DNA from: a bacterium
GTDB taxonomy: Bacteria; Bdellovibrionota_C; UBA2361; RFPC01
Assembly (NCBI GenBank): GCA_030428205.1
Contig: JAUIBK010000001.1
Location: 1-64,000 of the forward strand
DNA: 64,000 nt
Reading direction: 5' to 3'
The notes below the pieces were generated by a model. The model was not told the origin of the DNA. It ran no database searches and was given only the letters and a program-made list of their open reading frames with translations. Within the stretch, counting starts at the first letter, position 1; the number at the start of each line of letters is the position of its first letter. Positions 16,422 through 26,387 of the stretch are shown in pieces. The position numbers and the translations under genes are program-made.

Positions 16422-17741
16422 TTAGGAGAAAAGGCCAAGTGGTTGTCGTGTGTATGACGTCTCTGTAAAGATCTCTTCGGGAGTAACACCCATCCAAGCA
16501 AACACATCACTAAAGATATCTCGATAATCCAAGGTGGGCCTACCCGCATTGTACCAGGGATCGGTGAGATCGTTACTCGTAAGATCGTCTCCAATAATAC
16601 CACTCGTGATACTTGCTCCAAGTGCTATGGTGTTACTTCCATGTCCGTGATCAGTGCCTGCGACGGAGAGGCTGCTTTCATTTTCACGTAAAGTTCGTCC
16701 AAACTCGGAAATAATAAGAATAACTGTTGAATCAAGAAGACCACTCAGTGCTAAGTCAGTATAAAAGACAGCTAAGTTGTCGGAGAGTGTAGTAATGAGA
16801 GAGGACAGCGAGCTGTCTCCGTTTGAATTGGCTTGACCACTATGAGTGTCGTAACCTTGCTGTGAGACGAGAGTGAGCATGTTCTTTCCAGACTCTTTCC
16901 ACTTGAGTACTTTCATAGCGTCTCGTAAGCTTTGTCCGATGCGAGATTCGTCGTAATCACCGGTTGCATTACTTCCTACGTTAATAGGAGAGATGTTTGA
17001 AACTACCTCCTGTATAGTGGTGTGCATATTTTCACTCTCTGTAAGAAATGATTGTCCAAGAGATGACTTTTGGGATCGGAGCGTTAACAATTGTTGTTGA
17101 AATGCGTTTGCTCTCTCAGCCATCTCCTCAGACTCCCACCAGATATGGTTGTGATTAAAACTATCCAGGTTGTAGACACTGATAGGACGCTTTTTGGTTG
17201 CATTCAGATCGCTAGAGTTTGTATCGGCAAATGACCAGAACTGCATGCTATCCCAATTTTGATGGTCCATCAGCCGTGCTAAGAGGCCAACATTAGCCCC
17301 AGCCTGAAGTGTGCTTACTCCAAGGCTCATAAGGATCTGACAGGTGTCGTGACTTCTGCCGGGATCTTGAACTATTCCATAGTTTTTCAATACTTTCATG
17401 CGAGAAGAGGCGACATCGTGCAGAGATTTCCACGCAGGGTGTAACCCTATTTTTTGAGGCAATCCGTTTTGACCCGTGAGTTGAATGACTTGATTTGGAT
17501 TGAGTGAGAGCGTCGGGCGGAGTTGGTTTTGGAAACTTGTCGCGAGAGTCCCGTCGTAGTAGGGAAGAGCTCCATATCCATCCATTCCACCAAGAAGATT
17601 GACAACCACAAGATTCTTTCCGTCTCCAGCGCCTTGGGATTGAGCACACGCTACCGTTGGAGAGAGGACTGGACTGAGCGCAAGGCCTGCACCTCCGACA
17701 CCGAGCATTTGTAAAAAGTTTCTTCTTGAAAGAGATTTCAT
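16422..17741 (-). CDS. DUF1501 protein exported by Tat
   Basis: A 439-residue protein with the Tat signal SRRNFLQMLGVGGAGLAL at residues 5-22. The mature part is DUF1501, a sulfatase/alkaline-phosphatase-like fold, with VNLLGGMDGY near the N-terminus, the QGYDTHSGQ segment, VILIISEFGRTLREN and the DHGHG metal-type motif. Activity of the family is not established. DUF1501 genes usually sit beside DUF1800 genes, as here (17 bases after its stop), and the two probably work together in the periplasm or at the surface. Confidence 0.88.
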   Translation of the reverse strand: MKSLSRRNFLQMLGVGGAGLALSPVLSPTVACAQSQGAGDGKNLVVVNLLGGMDGYGALPYYDGTLATSFQNQLRPTLSLNPNQVIQLTGQNGLPQKIGLHPAWKSLHDVASSRMKVLKNYGIVQDPGRSHDTCQILMSLGVSTLQAGANVGLLARLMDHQNWDSMQFWSFADTNSSDLNATKKRPISVYNLDSFNHNHIWWESEEMAERANAFQQQLLTLRSQKSSLGQSFLTESENMHTTIQEVVSNISPINVGSNATGDYDESRIGQSLRDAMKVLKWKESGKNMLTLVSQQGYDTHSGQANSNGDSSLSSLITTLSDNLAVFYTDLALSGLLDSTVILIISEFGRTLRENESSLSVAGTDHGHGSNTIALGASITSGIIGDDLTSNDLTDPWYNAGRPTLDYRDIFSDVFAWMGVTPEEIFTETSYTRQPLGLFS

Positions 17742-17758
17742 CTTTAAGGCCTCCTCAG

Positions 17759-19753
17759 CTATCGAACATTTGTTTCAAACGTACTTCCAATAAGACAAAT
17801 GAGCCGTGTGATACGAGAGCGAATAAAGTACTCATCTGATGTATTGAGAGTTTGAAAACTTGGAAGATCTCCAGTAAGAAATTGAACCAGCAGACTTTGC
17901 TCCTCGGAAGTAAGTGAGAGGCCATAGACTTGAGTAGCAACATGAGTCACGATTTCTCCGCTTGTCATTCCTTGCCGCAGAGCGAGTGCGCCTACGAAGT
18001 CATGCTCAAGGCTATTCATGTTGTTCATAATATCGATGCAGCCACGTGAGCGATTGAGTAGCCGTTGGGAGGAGAGCCAGCCTTCGCCATACGCAATTTC
18101 TCCGTTTCTGTTGATGTTACACGATCCTTTGAAACCGAAGACAGAGTCGGGTTCAAAGAGGTGCTGCCCCGAACCACTTGCTGCATAAATGGCATTCCAA
18201 ATCGTCCAGATTGTCTGATTTCGTCGGTTGAGATCGAGGTCGTTTTTAATGCCTTCGGGCATCACGCGACGCATAAGGCGAACAAAATGCTCAAGAGGTG
18301 AATCGATACATGATCGTCGTGCTCCTCGTGAGAACATAGCCTCTGAGCGTAAGATTTGCTTGAGCATTGGTTTCAGCTCGTAGTTGTTATTACGTAGCGT
18401 GTTTGCGAGCGTCTGTACTACGCTTTCCGAAAGACCAGGATAAAGCATCTGACCGGCGATGCGCTCGGCGATGTAACGAGGAGCTCCAGGGTGATTGGCA
18501 AATACATGATTAAGAAACTCGTCAGGGCCCATACTGGCTGTAATTTCTGCTCCCTGTATTCCAGCAAAAGCAGTATAGGCTCCTGAGTCGTGTCTCTCTG
18601 AGTCGTAGGCAATACTCATCATGTCGTTGCCAGTCACCGGATTCTCCTCAAGAGTTTCCAAAAACCCACTCACGTAGGCAGTGGCTGCGATAATGGTGTC
18701 TTCACCATAGTTGGGGGCTTGAGAAATTGGATCAACGGCACCAAGCGAAAAGAGCTCTAAGAGTTCTCGAGCGTAGTTTTGGTTCGGCGAGTTCTTTGTG
18801 TTGTAGTAGTTTTGTAACCATGCATTCATGGCGGAATCTGAGAACATGCTTCGCGTGAGACTTTGGAAATTCCCAACGCTTTCACGAAGAAGGAGCTCCC
18901 AGTGAGCTTGAAGTCCGTGGTGTGCATATTGATTGTAGGCAAACCCAATACCGTCGATGTCTAGGGAAAAGTGGTGACTCAATACGAGCACCATCCATTC
19001 ATGAAACGGGTTGCGTGTATTTAGAAAACGGTAAAATTGTCCTTGTTCGATTGCGCCGGCTGTCCAGATGTGTTCAGAGGGATCTTCTTCTGGAAGCCAC
19101 ATTGAGTGTCTTGCCCAGGCAAGAGCATCGTCTTGGAGTTCTTGGTTCTGCTTGGCCGTGGTGACACCATCGACCAATGCATCTACAAGTGCAGAAAGCC
19201 CTTTCACACGACCAATTTGGCGGAGTTCTTCGGAGCCACCAAAGGCAACCGTTCCAAGGAGGTGATCGATTTCACGATCGGTAAGTTCGTTTCGGTACGC
19301 TTGAAGAGACGTTGTGTTGCCAAGAAATTCATTATCACCTATTTCTTCTCCACCACCGGATCCACTCCCACACTGCGTGAGGTAGCTGTCCAAGGTATCA
19401 AGCTTTGATTGTTTTTTACTGTGTTTACTTTCAAGACGAGCGATTTTCTTTAATCGGCGTCTCGTCGGTTTCTTTGAGCGAAGTCGCACAAGCTTTCTTT
19501 CGAGTCGAGATACTTTTTTTTCTGTTTTTCGTGTTTTGATCTCTTTGTATGTCGCACCTATGGCAAGGGTCATTGTTCCGCGAAGCTTTGCTAGTACGGT
19601 GGCTCCTGCAACGGATGTGCAGAGATATGGAGTGCCTGCGATTTGTATGAAATCTGAGAGATTTGTTACGGTTTTTGGCCTTGCGTATGCGTTTGGTGCA
19701 GCACACGATATGATGAAAACAATGCCGTATAAGAAAGTGTAACCCCGTTTCAA
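17759..19753 (-). CDS. DUF1800 exported protein
   Basis: The 664-residue product carries the DUF1800 domain over residues 150-650: DREIDHLLGTVAFGG, FHEWMVLVLSHHFS, ARELLELFSLG with the GEDTI region, and a C-terminal GSCNINRNGE segment. There is no ATG near the start; a TTG at 19753 is preceded by AGAGGGA and opens a signal peptide (KRGYTFLYGIVFIISCAA then NAYA), so I use it. Residues 60-125 are a highly basic Lys/Arg coiled coil not typical of the family. It is translated just before DUF1501, with which it forms an operon. Function in the family is unknown. Confidence 0.85.
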   Translation of the reverse strand: MKRGYTFLYGIVFIISCAAPNAYARPKTVTNLSDFIQIAGTPYLCTSVAGATVLAKLRGTMTLAIGATYKEIKTRKTEKKVSRLERKLVRLRSKKPTRRRLKKIARLESKHSKKQSKLDTLDSYLTQCGSGSGGGEEIGDNEFLGNTTSLQAYRNELTDREIDHLLGTVAFGGSEELRQIGRVKGLSALVDALVDGVTTAKQNQELQDDALAWARHSMWLPEEDPSEHIWTAGAIEQGQFYRFLNTRNPFHEWMVLVLSHHFSLDIDGIGFAYNQYAHHGLQAHWELLLRESVGNFQSLTRSMFSDSAMNAWLQNYYNTKNSPNQNYARELLELFSLGAVDPISQAPNYGEDTIIAATAYVSGFLETLEENPVTGNDMMSIAYDSERHDSGAYTAFAGIQGAEITASMGPDEFLNHVFANHPGAPRYIAERIAGQMLYPGLSESVVQTLANTLRNNNYELKPMLKQILRSEAMFSRGARRSCIDSPLEHFVRLMRRVMPEGIKNDLDLNRRNQTIWTIWNAIYAASGSGQHLFEPDSVFGFKGSCNINRNGEIAYGEGWLSSQRLLNRSRGCIDIMNNMNSLEHDFVGALALRQGMTSGEIVTHVATQVYGLSLTSEEQSLLVQFLTGDLPSFQTLNTSDEYFIRSRITRLICLIGSTFETNVR

Positions 19754-19951
19754 GATAATCCCTCTACAACCAACCTCTGATGAAAATGACCTACCTGAGT
19801 AGGGTAGAGGGCAAACAATATGCCATAGAGGAATCTGTTCGGATCTGATTGAATAAGGAGGTGTGGTGCTAGGTATTTTTCTTAGGTTGGGAATCTTGAT
19901 GGTATTCTCGTACCATTTTGTAAGCATTTATTTCGGAGTTGTGTTGGCACT

Positions 19952-20695
19952 GTGTTTTTGACTCTTTTTCTTACATTCTTGCTTGGGGTCATCATTGGCT
20001 TTCTTGCCATCCTTACTGGAGGAGCTGGATTACTTTCTGTACCCGGCCTCATGTTGCTTGGACTACCGCCGCATGTCGCTATTGCCACGAACAAAGCTGG
20101 CGCTGTCGTTATTATGATTGTTGGTGGGTGGAGTTTTTCGAAGGTTCATGATGTTCAGTGGCGCGTGGCGATCCCTACTACAATTATTGCTACGATTTCT
20201 TCTTTTTTTGGCGCACGAGTGTTACTCGATATTCCTCCTGAGTACCTCGAACGACTTGTGGGAGCAATTTTGCTCATACTACTTGTCGTTATGATCACTT
20301 TTCGGGCACAGGGCCTAGAACGTGTCGAAAACCTTCCCTCGTGGAAAAAGTGGTTGGGGTATCTCTTGTTTATTCCGGTTGGTTTTTGGGGTGGTTTTTT
20401 TGGAGGAGGATATGCTCTTTTTGCAGCCTATATTTTTATTTTTCTCTTTGGCCTGACTTTTCTCGACTCATGTTTTCTCAAGCTTATTAATGGGCTCGGA
20501 ATTGCAATATCGTCAGTTCTTGTTTTTGCAGCCGCTGGAATAATTGATTGGCCTTCTGTGGCGGCTATCGGGTGTGGAAATGCCATTGGCTCTTATATTT
20601 GCCCGCGGATTGCTGTCTCAATTGGGAATAAATGGATTCGAGTGGCTTTTATCTTTATGGTTGCGGCTTCGGCTATTAAGTTTCTCTTCTTTTGA
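19952..20695 (+). CDS. TauE/SafE family membrane transporter
   Basis: A 247-residue membrane protein with about eight hydrophobic segments in two related halves. GAGLLSVPGLMLLGLPPHVA followed by TNKAGA in the first half, and GFFGGGYALFAAY in the second, are typical of TauE/SafE (formerly DUF81). Members move sulfite, sulfoacetate or other organic anions; the substrate here is not evident. It starts with GTG at 19952 and GGAG 13 bases upstream. It is divergent from the DUF1800 gene. Confidence 0.85.
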   Translation: MFLTLFLTFLLGVIIGFLAILTGGAGLLSVPGLMLLGLPPHVAIATNKAGAVVIMIVGGWSFSKVHDVQWRVAIPTTIIATISSFFGARVLLDIPPEYLERLVGAILLILLVVMITFRAQGLERVENLPSWKKWLGYLLFIPVGFWGGFFGGGYALFAAYIFIFLFGLTFLDSCFLKLINGLGIAISSVLVFAAAGIIDWPSVAAIGCGNAIGSYICPRIAVSIGNKWIRVAFIFMVAASAIKFLFF

Positions 20696-20737
20696 GCATG
20701 ATGTATACTTTTTCCGCTTATGACTGAGGGAGAAGTA

Positions 20738-22141
20738 ATGCAAGGTCGTTTCAAAGCTTTTCAAGATCGTATGGAGCAAGCTGGGTTGAGTTCGCTCGCT
20801 ATACGAACCTTTGCCTCTTACTTTGAGCAAGTGGAGCACGGGGCAACAGGACTTATTTCAAGCAGTTCTCTTTCTGCAGTTGAAGAGCTCCCATCACTTG
20901 AATCAATTGGTGCTTATGTCGAGCAGGGGCGAGATGCTTTGTCCTCACTTCTCGTTATAAAGCTTAACGGAGGTCTCGGAACAAGTATGGGCCTGGACAA
21001 GGCAAAAAGTCTTTTGCCTGTAAAAGAGGGTTTCTCGTTTCTTGACATCATCTGCAAGCAAGTTCTTGATACTCGAAAATCTTTTGGCTCAGTTGTGCCT
21101 CTTGTGTTTATGAATAGTTTTCGTACCGACGTTGACACGCTGAATGCGCTTGAGCAGTACCCTGAGTTGCATACGACCGATCTACCTCTCTCTTTTGTTC
21201 AGGGGCGTGTACCAAAAATTGAAACAGAAACTCTTGCTCCGTTTTCTTGGGAGACCAATGAGCAACTTGAGTGGTGTCCGCCAGGCCACGGTGATATCTA
21301 TACGGCTCTTCTTGAGAGTGGTTATCTTGAACGGGCCATTAACTCAGGCTATCGCTATGCCTTTGTTTCAAACTCAGATAACCTTGGGGCAAATCTCGAT
21401 CTTTCTCTTCTTGGATTTCTCGCCTCAAAACAGATACCCTTTCTTATGGAGGTTGCCGATCGGACAGCTGCGGATCGTAAGGGGGGGCACCTCGCAAGAG
21501 ATGCTCAAGGAAGGCTTTTACTCCGAGAGTTTGCACAGTGCCCCAAAGAGGATCGTGAAGACTTCCAGGATTATAAAAAGTACTGCTTTTTTAACACAAA
21601 TTCCCTCTGGATTGATCTCGTTGCGTTACAGCGCCTCCTTGATGAGCGTAAGGGGATCCTCGGCTTACCGCTCATTCGAAATGAAAAGCCAGGGGATCCT
21701 CGAGACGAATCTTCTCCTCGAGTGTATCAACTCGAAACAGCCATGGGCACTGCGATTTCTTGCTTTGCTCGAGCGCAAGCTGTTCGTGTCCCCCGCAGCC
21801 GTTTCCTGCCAGTCAAGACGACAAATGATCTCCTAGAGCTTTGGTCAGATCGCTTTGAACTGGACAAGCATTACCGATTGCAACGCAGTCCTCATTGTTC
21901 TACCGAGACGTGTCTTATTCATCTTGATCCAAGATTTTTTAAAAAAATCGATGATTTTGAAGTCCGTTTTAGAACGGCCACTCCTTCACTTCTTCATTGT
22001 CGGGAGCTCACTATTGAGGGAGATATTGCTTTTGCAGCTCCGGTTTCTTTACATGAGATTATGTCTCTTTGTAATAATGATGAAGCGCAAAAGGTAATAC
22101 AGTCAGTTGACGACTTCGATGCACTTGTTTCTAAAGAGTAG
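20738..22141 (+). CDS. UTP-glucose-1-phosphate uridylyltransferase, UGP2/UDPGP type
   Basis: 467 residues with the eukaryote-like UDPGP fold rather than the bacterial GalU fold: KLNGGLGTSMGLDKAKSLLP is the nucleotide-binding loop, CPPGHGDIYTAL and FVSNSDNLGA the sugar-binding parts, and KKYCFFNTNSLWIDL lies later. It should make UDP-glucose for envelope polysaccharide. ATG 20738 is chosen because GAGGGAGAAG precedes it; the upstream ATG at 20720 has none. It is followed at 21 bases by rmlA, so sugar nucleotides are made from one cluster. Confidence 0.88.
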   Translation: MQGRFKAFQDRMEQAGLSSLAIRTFASYFEQVEHGATGLISSSSLSAVEELPSLESIGAYVEQGRDALSSLLVIKLNGGLGTSMGLDKAKSLLPVKEGFSFLDIICKQVLDTRKSFGSVVPLVFMNSFRTDVDTLNALEQYPELHTTDLPLSFVQGRVPKIETETLAPFSWETNEQLEWCPPGHGDIYTALLESGYLERAINSGYRYAFVSNSDNLGANLDLSLLGFLASKQIPFLMEVADRTAADRKGGHLARDAQGRLLLREFAQCPKEDREDFQDYKKYCFFNTNSLWIDLVALQRLLDERKGILGLPLIRNEKPGDPRDESSPRVYQLETAMGTAISCFARAQAVRVPRSRFLPVKTTNDLLELWSDRFELDKHYRLQRSPHCSTETCLIHLDPRFFKKIDDFEVRFRTATPSLLHCRELTIEGDIAFAAPVSLHEIMSLCNNDEAQKVIQSVDDFDALVSKE

Positions 22142-22162
22142 TCTCATTTTTGGGAGAATAAA

Positions 22163-23050
22163 ATGAAAGGAATTATTTTGGCTGGGGGTGCTGGCACAAG
22201 GCTTCACCCGATTACCCACTCAACGAGCAAGCAGCTTCTTCCTATTTATAATAAGCCGATGATCTATTATCCCCTTTCAAGCCTTATGCTCGCGGGGATT
22301 CGAGAGATTCTCTTGATTACAACTCCAGAAGATCAGGCTTCATTTGAACGTCTTCTCGGTGATGGTTCTCATCTTGGTCTCGATCTTAGCTATGCTGTGC
22401 AACCGAACCCGGAGGGACTGGCTCAGGCGTTTCTCATCGGAAAAGACTTTATTGGTGATGATCGGGTGTGTCTTGCGCTTGGTGATAACATCTTCTATGG
22501 GCACGATATTAGCACAGATTTTACCAGGGCAGCAGAGCGTACGAGTGGGGCAACCGTTTTCGGTTATCGGGTAAACGATCCGGAGCGATATGGAGTTGTT
22601 GCTTTTGATGCAAACGGAAAAGCCGTTGAGCTTGTGGAGAAGCCAACCGATCCTCCTTCATCATTTGCTGTCACTGGGATTTATTTTTACGATAATGACG
22701 TTGTTGAGATCGCTTCGAATCTCAAGCCGTCTCCTCGGGGGGAGCTTGAGATTACAGATGTGAATATGGAGTATCTTAAGCGTGATGCACTCCATGTTGA
22801 AATTCTCGGCCGCGGAGTGGCTTGGCTTGATACCGGAACACACGATTCTCTTTTGCAAGCCTCAGTGTTTGTTCAGGCTATCGAGGAGCGACAAGGATTG
22901 CTTGTTGGGTGCGTAGAGGAGGTGGCTTATCGTATGGGCTTTATTGGCTCTGAGAAGCTTTCGGAGCTTGCAGAGCTCTATAAAAAGAATGATTATGGCC
23001 TCTATCTGAGAAGCGTACTTCAAGAGCGCACACCGGCTTGGAAGCGTTAG
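22163..23050 (+). CDS. rfbA: Glucose-1-phosphate thymidylyltransferase
   Basis: The 295-residue product begins [18 protein letters not shown] and keeps [37 protein letters not shown] and [11 protein letters not shown], all signatures of RmlA/RfbA, close to its usual length of about 290. It makes dTDP-glucose, first step to dTDP-rhamnose and other deoxysugars. The rest of the rml pathway is not in the window. Confidence 0.93.
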   Translation: MKGIILAGGAGTRLHPITHSTSKQLLPIYNKPMIYYPLSSLMLAGIREILLITTPEDQASFERLLGDGSHLGLDLSYAVQPNPEGLAQAFLIGKDFIGDDRVCLALGDNIFYGHDISTDFTRAAERTSGATVFGYRVNDPERYGVVAFDANGKAVELVEKPTDPPSSFAVTGIYFYDNDVVEIASNLKPSPRGELEITDVNMEYLKRDALHVEILGRGVAWLDTGTHDSLLQASVFVQAIEERQGLLVGCVEEVAYRMGFIGSEKLSELAELYKKNDYGLYLRSVLQERTPAWKR

Positions 23051-23068
23051 TTTATTGTGTGAGGAGTT

Positions 23069-24748
23069 ATGAATCCCCGTTTTTCGTTTAGCTTAAGTAA
23101 AGTTGGCAAGACGTACCCTGGCGATCGACAGGTGCTTAAAGATATCAGCCTTTCGTTCTTCTATGGGGCGAAGATAGGGATCCTTGGTCTCAATGGTGCT
23201 GGAAAATCAACGCTCATGCGCATTATTGCCGGAGAAGAAAAAGAGTTCAGCGGTGAGCGTCACGTTACCGAAGGGATGACTATTGGATATCTTCCCCAGG
23301 AACCTGTGCTGAATCCTGACAAGACGGTTAAAGAAAACGTCATGGAGGGCCTCGGAGAACTTGTTGGGCACCTCAAGCGTTTTGAAGAGATCAATAACTC
23401 ATTTGCAGATCCTGACCTCGATCCCGATGGCATGCAAGCGCTTATCGATGAGCAAGCAAAAGTGCAAGAAGAGATCGATAGACTCAATGGATGGGAAGTT
23501 GATCACGTCCTAGAAGTGGCTATGGATGCCCTACGACTTCCTCCTGGTGATCAAGAAGTGACCAACCTTTCAGGTGGTGAACGTCGTCGTGTTGCACTTT
23601 GTCGTTTGCTCTTGCAAAAGCCTGATGTGCTCTTGCTTGATGAGCCTACAAACCACCTTGATGCAGAGTCCGTATTGTGGCTTGAGCAACACCTACAGCA
23701 GTATGAAGGTACGGTGATTGCTATTACGCACGATAGGTACTTCCTCGATAATATTGCTGGCTGGATCCTTGAGCTTGATCGTGGACAGGGGATCCCATGG
23801 GAAGGAAACTACTCTTCATGGCTTGAGCAGAAAGAGAAGCGTCTTGCGCTCGAAGAAAAGCAAGCCTCCAAGCAGCAAAAAACGTTAGAGCGAGAACTCG
23901 AGTGGATTCGCATGAGCCCTCGTGCGAGACAAGCCAAGAGCAAAGCTCGTGTAAAGGCGTTTGATGAACTTGTTTCAAATCAGACGGCCGATCGTATTAA
24001 AGATATGGAGATCTATATTCCACCAGGACCACGTCTCGGTGATAAAGTGCTTATTGGAGAGGGCATTACAAAATCGTTTGACGATAAACTTCTCTTTGAG
24101 GACTTCTCCTTTATTATTCCAGCTGGAAGTATCATTGGAATTATCGGCGGAAACGGAGCAGGAAAATCGACTCTTTTTCGTATTATGACAGGGCAAGAAG
24201 AAGCAGATTCCGGCAAACTCGAAGTCGGGGAGACGGTTCAGCTTGGCTATGTGGATCAAATGCGTGATGCGCTTGATGGGGATAAGACTGTCTGGGAAGA
24301 AATTTCAGGTGGACAAGATCTCTTGCGGCTTGGGCCCCAAGAGGTGAATTCAAGAGCGTACTGTTCTCGTTTTAACTTTGCAGGCACGGATCAACAAAAG
24401 AAAGTGGGAGCACTCTCGGGCGGAGAGCGCAATCGCGTGCACCTCGCGAAGCTTCTCAAGTCAGGATGTAACGTACTGCTCCTTGATGAGCCGACCAACG
24501 ATCTTGATGTCAACACACTGCGAGCTCTTGAAGAAGCAATCCTCCAGTTTGCTGGTAGTGTACTGGTTATCAGCCACGATCGTTGGTTCCTTGACCGTAT
24601 TGCCACTCATATAATTGCCTTTGAAGGGGATAGTAATGTGGTGATGGTTGAAGGAAACTTCCAAGATTATGAAGAAGACAAGAAGAAGCGACTCGGGGCT
24701 GACGCTGTGCGACCTCATCGCGTGAAGTACCGCAAGCTTACACACTAA
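23069..24748 (+). CDS. ettA: Energy-dependent translational throttle protein EttA
   Basis: A 559-residue ABC-F protein with two ATPase domains: GLNGAGKST, LSGGERRRVALCRLLL and LLLDEPTNHLD in the first; GGNGAGKST, LSGGERNRVHLAKLL and LLLDEPTNDLD in the second. No membrane segment. Length and the WIRMSPRARQAKSKAR linker match EttA, which binds the ribosomal E site and gates entry to elongation at low ATP. Confidence 0.93.
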   Translation: MNPRFSFSLSKVGKTYPGDRQVLKDISLSFFYGAKIGILGLNGAGKSTLMRIIAGEEKEFSGERHVTEGMTIGYLPQEPVLNPDKTVKENVMEGLGELVGHLKRFEEINNSFADPDLDPDGMQALIDEQAKVQEEIDRLNGWEVDHVLEVAMDALRLPPGDQEVTNLSGGERRRVALCRLLLQKPDVLLLDEPTNHLDAESVLWLEQHLQQYEGTVIAITHDRYFLDNIAGWILELDRGQGIPWEGNYSSWLEQKEKRLALEEKQASKQQKTLERELEWIRMSPRARQAKSKARVKAFDELVSNQTADRIKDMEIYIPPGPRLGDKVLIGEGITKSFDDKLLFEDFSFIIPAGSIIGIIGGNGAGKSTLFRIMTGQEEADSGKLEVGETVQLGYVDQMRDALDGDKTVWEEISGGQDLLRLGPQEVNSRAYCSRFNFAGTDQQKKVGALSGGERNRVHLAKLLKSGCNVLLLDEPTNDLDVNTLRALEEAILQFAGSVLVISHDRWFLDRIATHIIAFEGDSNVVMVEGNFQDYEEDKKKRLGADAVRPHRVKYRKLTH

Positions 24749-24760
24749 ATACAAGCAATC

Positions 24761-25432
24761 ATGGCGCGCTTTTCCACACCCCGAGAGGTATTCTTTTTTC
24801 TTACACATCCCCGATTTTGGTTTCGCCGACACTTGCGCCTCGAAGAGATGCTTGACGATCCACTCAAGCAGTTTCACAAGTGGTATGAGCAGATTGAACG
24901 ATCTTCTCTCCTGGAGTTTCCTAACGGTATGTGTCTCTCAACTCTTGGGCAGGATGGGTATCCCCAAGGACGTATGGTGCTCATGAAAGAGTGTGACGCT
25001 GCAGGAGTTGTTTTTTATACGAATAGTAATTCTCAAAAAGGTCAAGCGCTCGAGCATCATCCACGGGCAAGTGCTACTTTTTATTGGGGAGCATTTCAGC
25101 GACAGGTACGGTTTCAAGGTGACATCGAGCGTCTATCGGGCAGTGAATCTGATGCTTACTTCATGTCACGTCCTAGAAGGAGCCAGTTAGGGGCTTGGGC
25201 TTCGGCACAGAGCGAGAGGATTGATAGTCGCGAGTCTCTTGAAAAGCGAGTCGCGGAGCTCGAAAGAGAATATGCCGACAAGCCAATTCCGAGGCCTCCG
25301 TACTGGAATGGATATCGAATTAAGCCTCGATCCGTTGAATTTTGGCAGCTCGGGTTGAACAGACTCCATGATCGAATTCGGTATGTTCGTTCTCCTGAAG
25401 GTGATTGGAAGAAAGAGCGGCTTTCTCCATAG
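24761..25432 (+). CDS. pdxH: Pyridoxamine 5'-phosphate oxidase
   Basis: A 223-residue flavoprotein. FMN and substrate motifs are visible: GYPQGRMVLMKE, VVFYTNSNSQKG, FYWGAFQRQVRFQG, the SRPRRSQLGAWAS region, and the closing RLHDRIRY. It oxidises pyridoxamine or pyridoxine phosphate to pyridoxal phosphate. It lies 12 bases after ettA on the same strand. Confidence 0.93.
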   Translation: MARFSTPREVFFFLTHPRFWFRRHLRLEEMLDDPLKQFHKWYEQIERSSLLEFPNGMCLSTLGQDGYPQGRMVLMKECDAAGVVFYTNSNSQKGQALEHHPRASATFYWGAFQRQVRFQGDIERLSGSESDAYFMSRPRRSQLGAWASAQSERIDSRESLEKRVAELEREYADKPIPRPPYWNGYRIKPRSVEFWQLGLNRLHDRIRYVRSPEGDWKKERLSP

Positions 25433-25470
25433 TGTGAGTATAGTCTTATGAAAATTTTTTTAATGCGCTT

Positions 25471-26256
25471 ATGAGTAAAAACAAAGAGCGCCTCGATCTC
25501 CTTCTTGTTCAGTACGGCCTCGCAGAGTCGCAGCCTCGAGCTGAGGCGTATATTCGTGCCGGAGAAATTACTGTCGATGGTGTGTGTGTTGATAAGCCAG
25601 GAACTCCTATCTCCGTTGAGGCCGAGATTACTCGAAAAGGCGCAAAGCCGTATGTAAGTCGCGGCGGGTATAAACTCCAAAGTGCGCTCGAAGCATTTGA
25701 TGTTACCCCCTCGGGACTGATCTGTGCTGATATCGGATCATCTACTGGTGGTTTTACTGATGTTCTGCTTCAAGGTGGTGCAGCGAAGGTCTATGCGATT
25801 GATACCGCAACAGGCGAGCTCGACTGGAAGCTCCGCAGTGATGATCGTGTCTTTGTTATGGAGGGGACTAATGCTCGTCACCTTGAGTCTCTCCCCGAAA
25901 ACCTAGATCTCGTTGTTGTTGATGTCTCTCTCCTTTCCCTGCTCGATCTCTTGCCCACCTTGTCGCGAATCGTTGGTCCCCAAACTCAAGTTCTCACTCT
26001 CTTAAAGCCTCAATACGAAGCAACCTCAGAGGAACTCCCGAAAGGGGCTGTTATTACCGATCCCAAAGTACACCAAGGCATTCTCTTACGTGTATTAGCC
26101 GCACTTCAAGATGGAGGCTTTGGAGTCGGAGGGCTTATCCCATCCCCGATAACAGGAAAAAGTGGAAATAGAGAGTTCCTGGTATTGTTTTCCTTACATT
26201 TGCCACATGCAGATCTGTCCTCTCTTGTTTTTGGCAGTTTACGAGGAATTGACTGA
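25471..26256 (+). CDS. tlyA: TlyA-family rRNA 2'-O-methyltransferase
   Basis: 261 residues. An S4 RNA-binding domain (RLDLLLVQYGLAESQPRAEA) at the N-terminus is followed by an FtsJ-like methyltransferase with SAM motif ADIGSSTGGFTD at about residues 89-100 and LLKPQYE in the C-terminal part. Homologues methylate 16S and/or 23S rRNA at cytidine 2'-OH and some act as haemolysin-like proteins. It converges on the histidine kinase gene, with a long inverted repeat between. Confidence 0.9.
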   Translation: MSKNKERLDLLLVQYGLAESQPRAEAYIRAGEITVDGVCVDKPGTPISVEAEITRKGAKPYVSRGGYKLQSALEAFDVTPSGLICADIGSSTGGFTDVLLQGGAAKVYAIDTATGELDWKLRSDDRVFVMEGTNARHLESLPENLDLVVVDVSLLSLLDLLPTLSRIVGPQTQVLTLLKPQYEATSEELPKGAVITDPKVHQGILLRVLAALQDGGFGVGGLIPSPITGKSGNREFLVLFSLHLPHADLSSLVFGSLRGID

Positions 26257-26271
26257 GCGTCTTTTTTGTTG

Positions 26272-26358
26272 CCATTTTCTTGGACTTTTTTCTCCATGGC
26301 AAGAAACCTGGTGTATCTCACAAGACTGTCCCATGGAGAAAAAAGTTCAAGAAAATGG
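26272..26358. repeat. Inverted-repeat element, family A copy 1
   Basis: 28-bp arms at 26272-26299 and 26331-26358 pair with a single G-T mismatch around a 31-base loop. The arm core CTTGGACTTTTTTCTCC is shared with copies at 41376 and 57412. It sits between convergent genes, so it could terminate both transcripts, but the A/T run is inside the stem rather than after it. Confidence 0.85.
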
Positions 26359-26387
26359 TTGATCGTTTAAAAGGAGGGGAAGCACCC

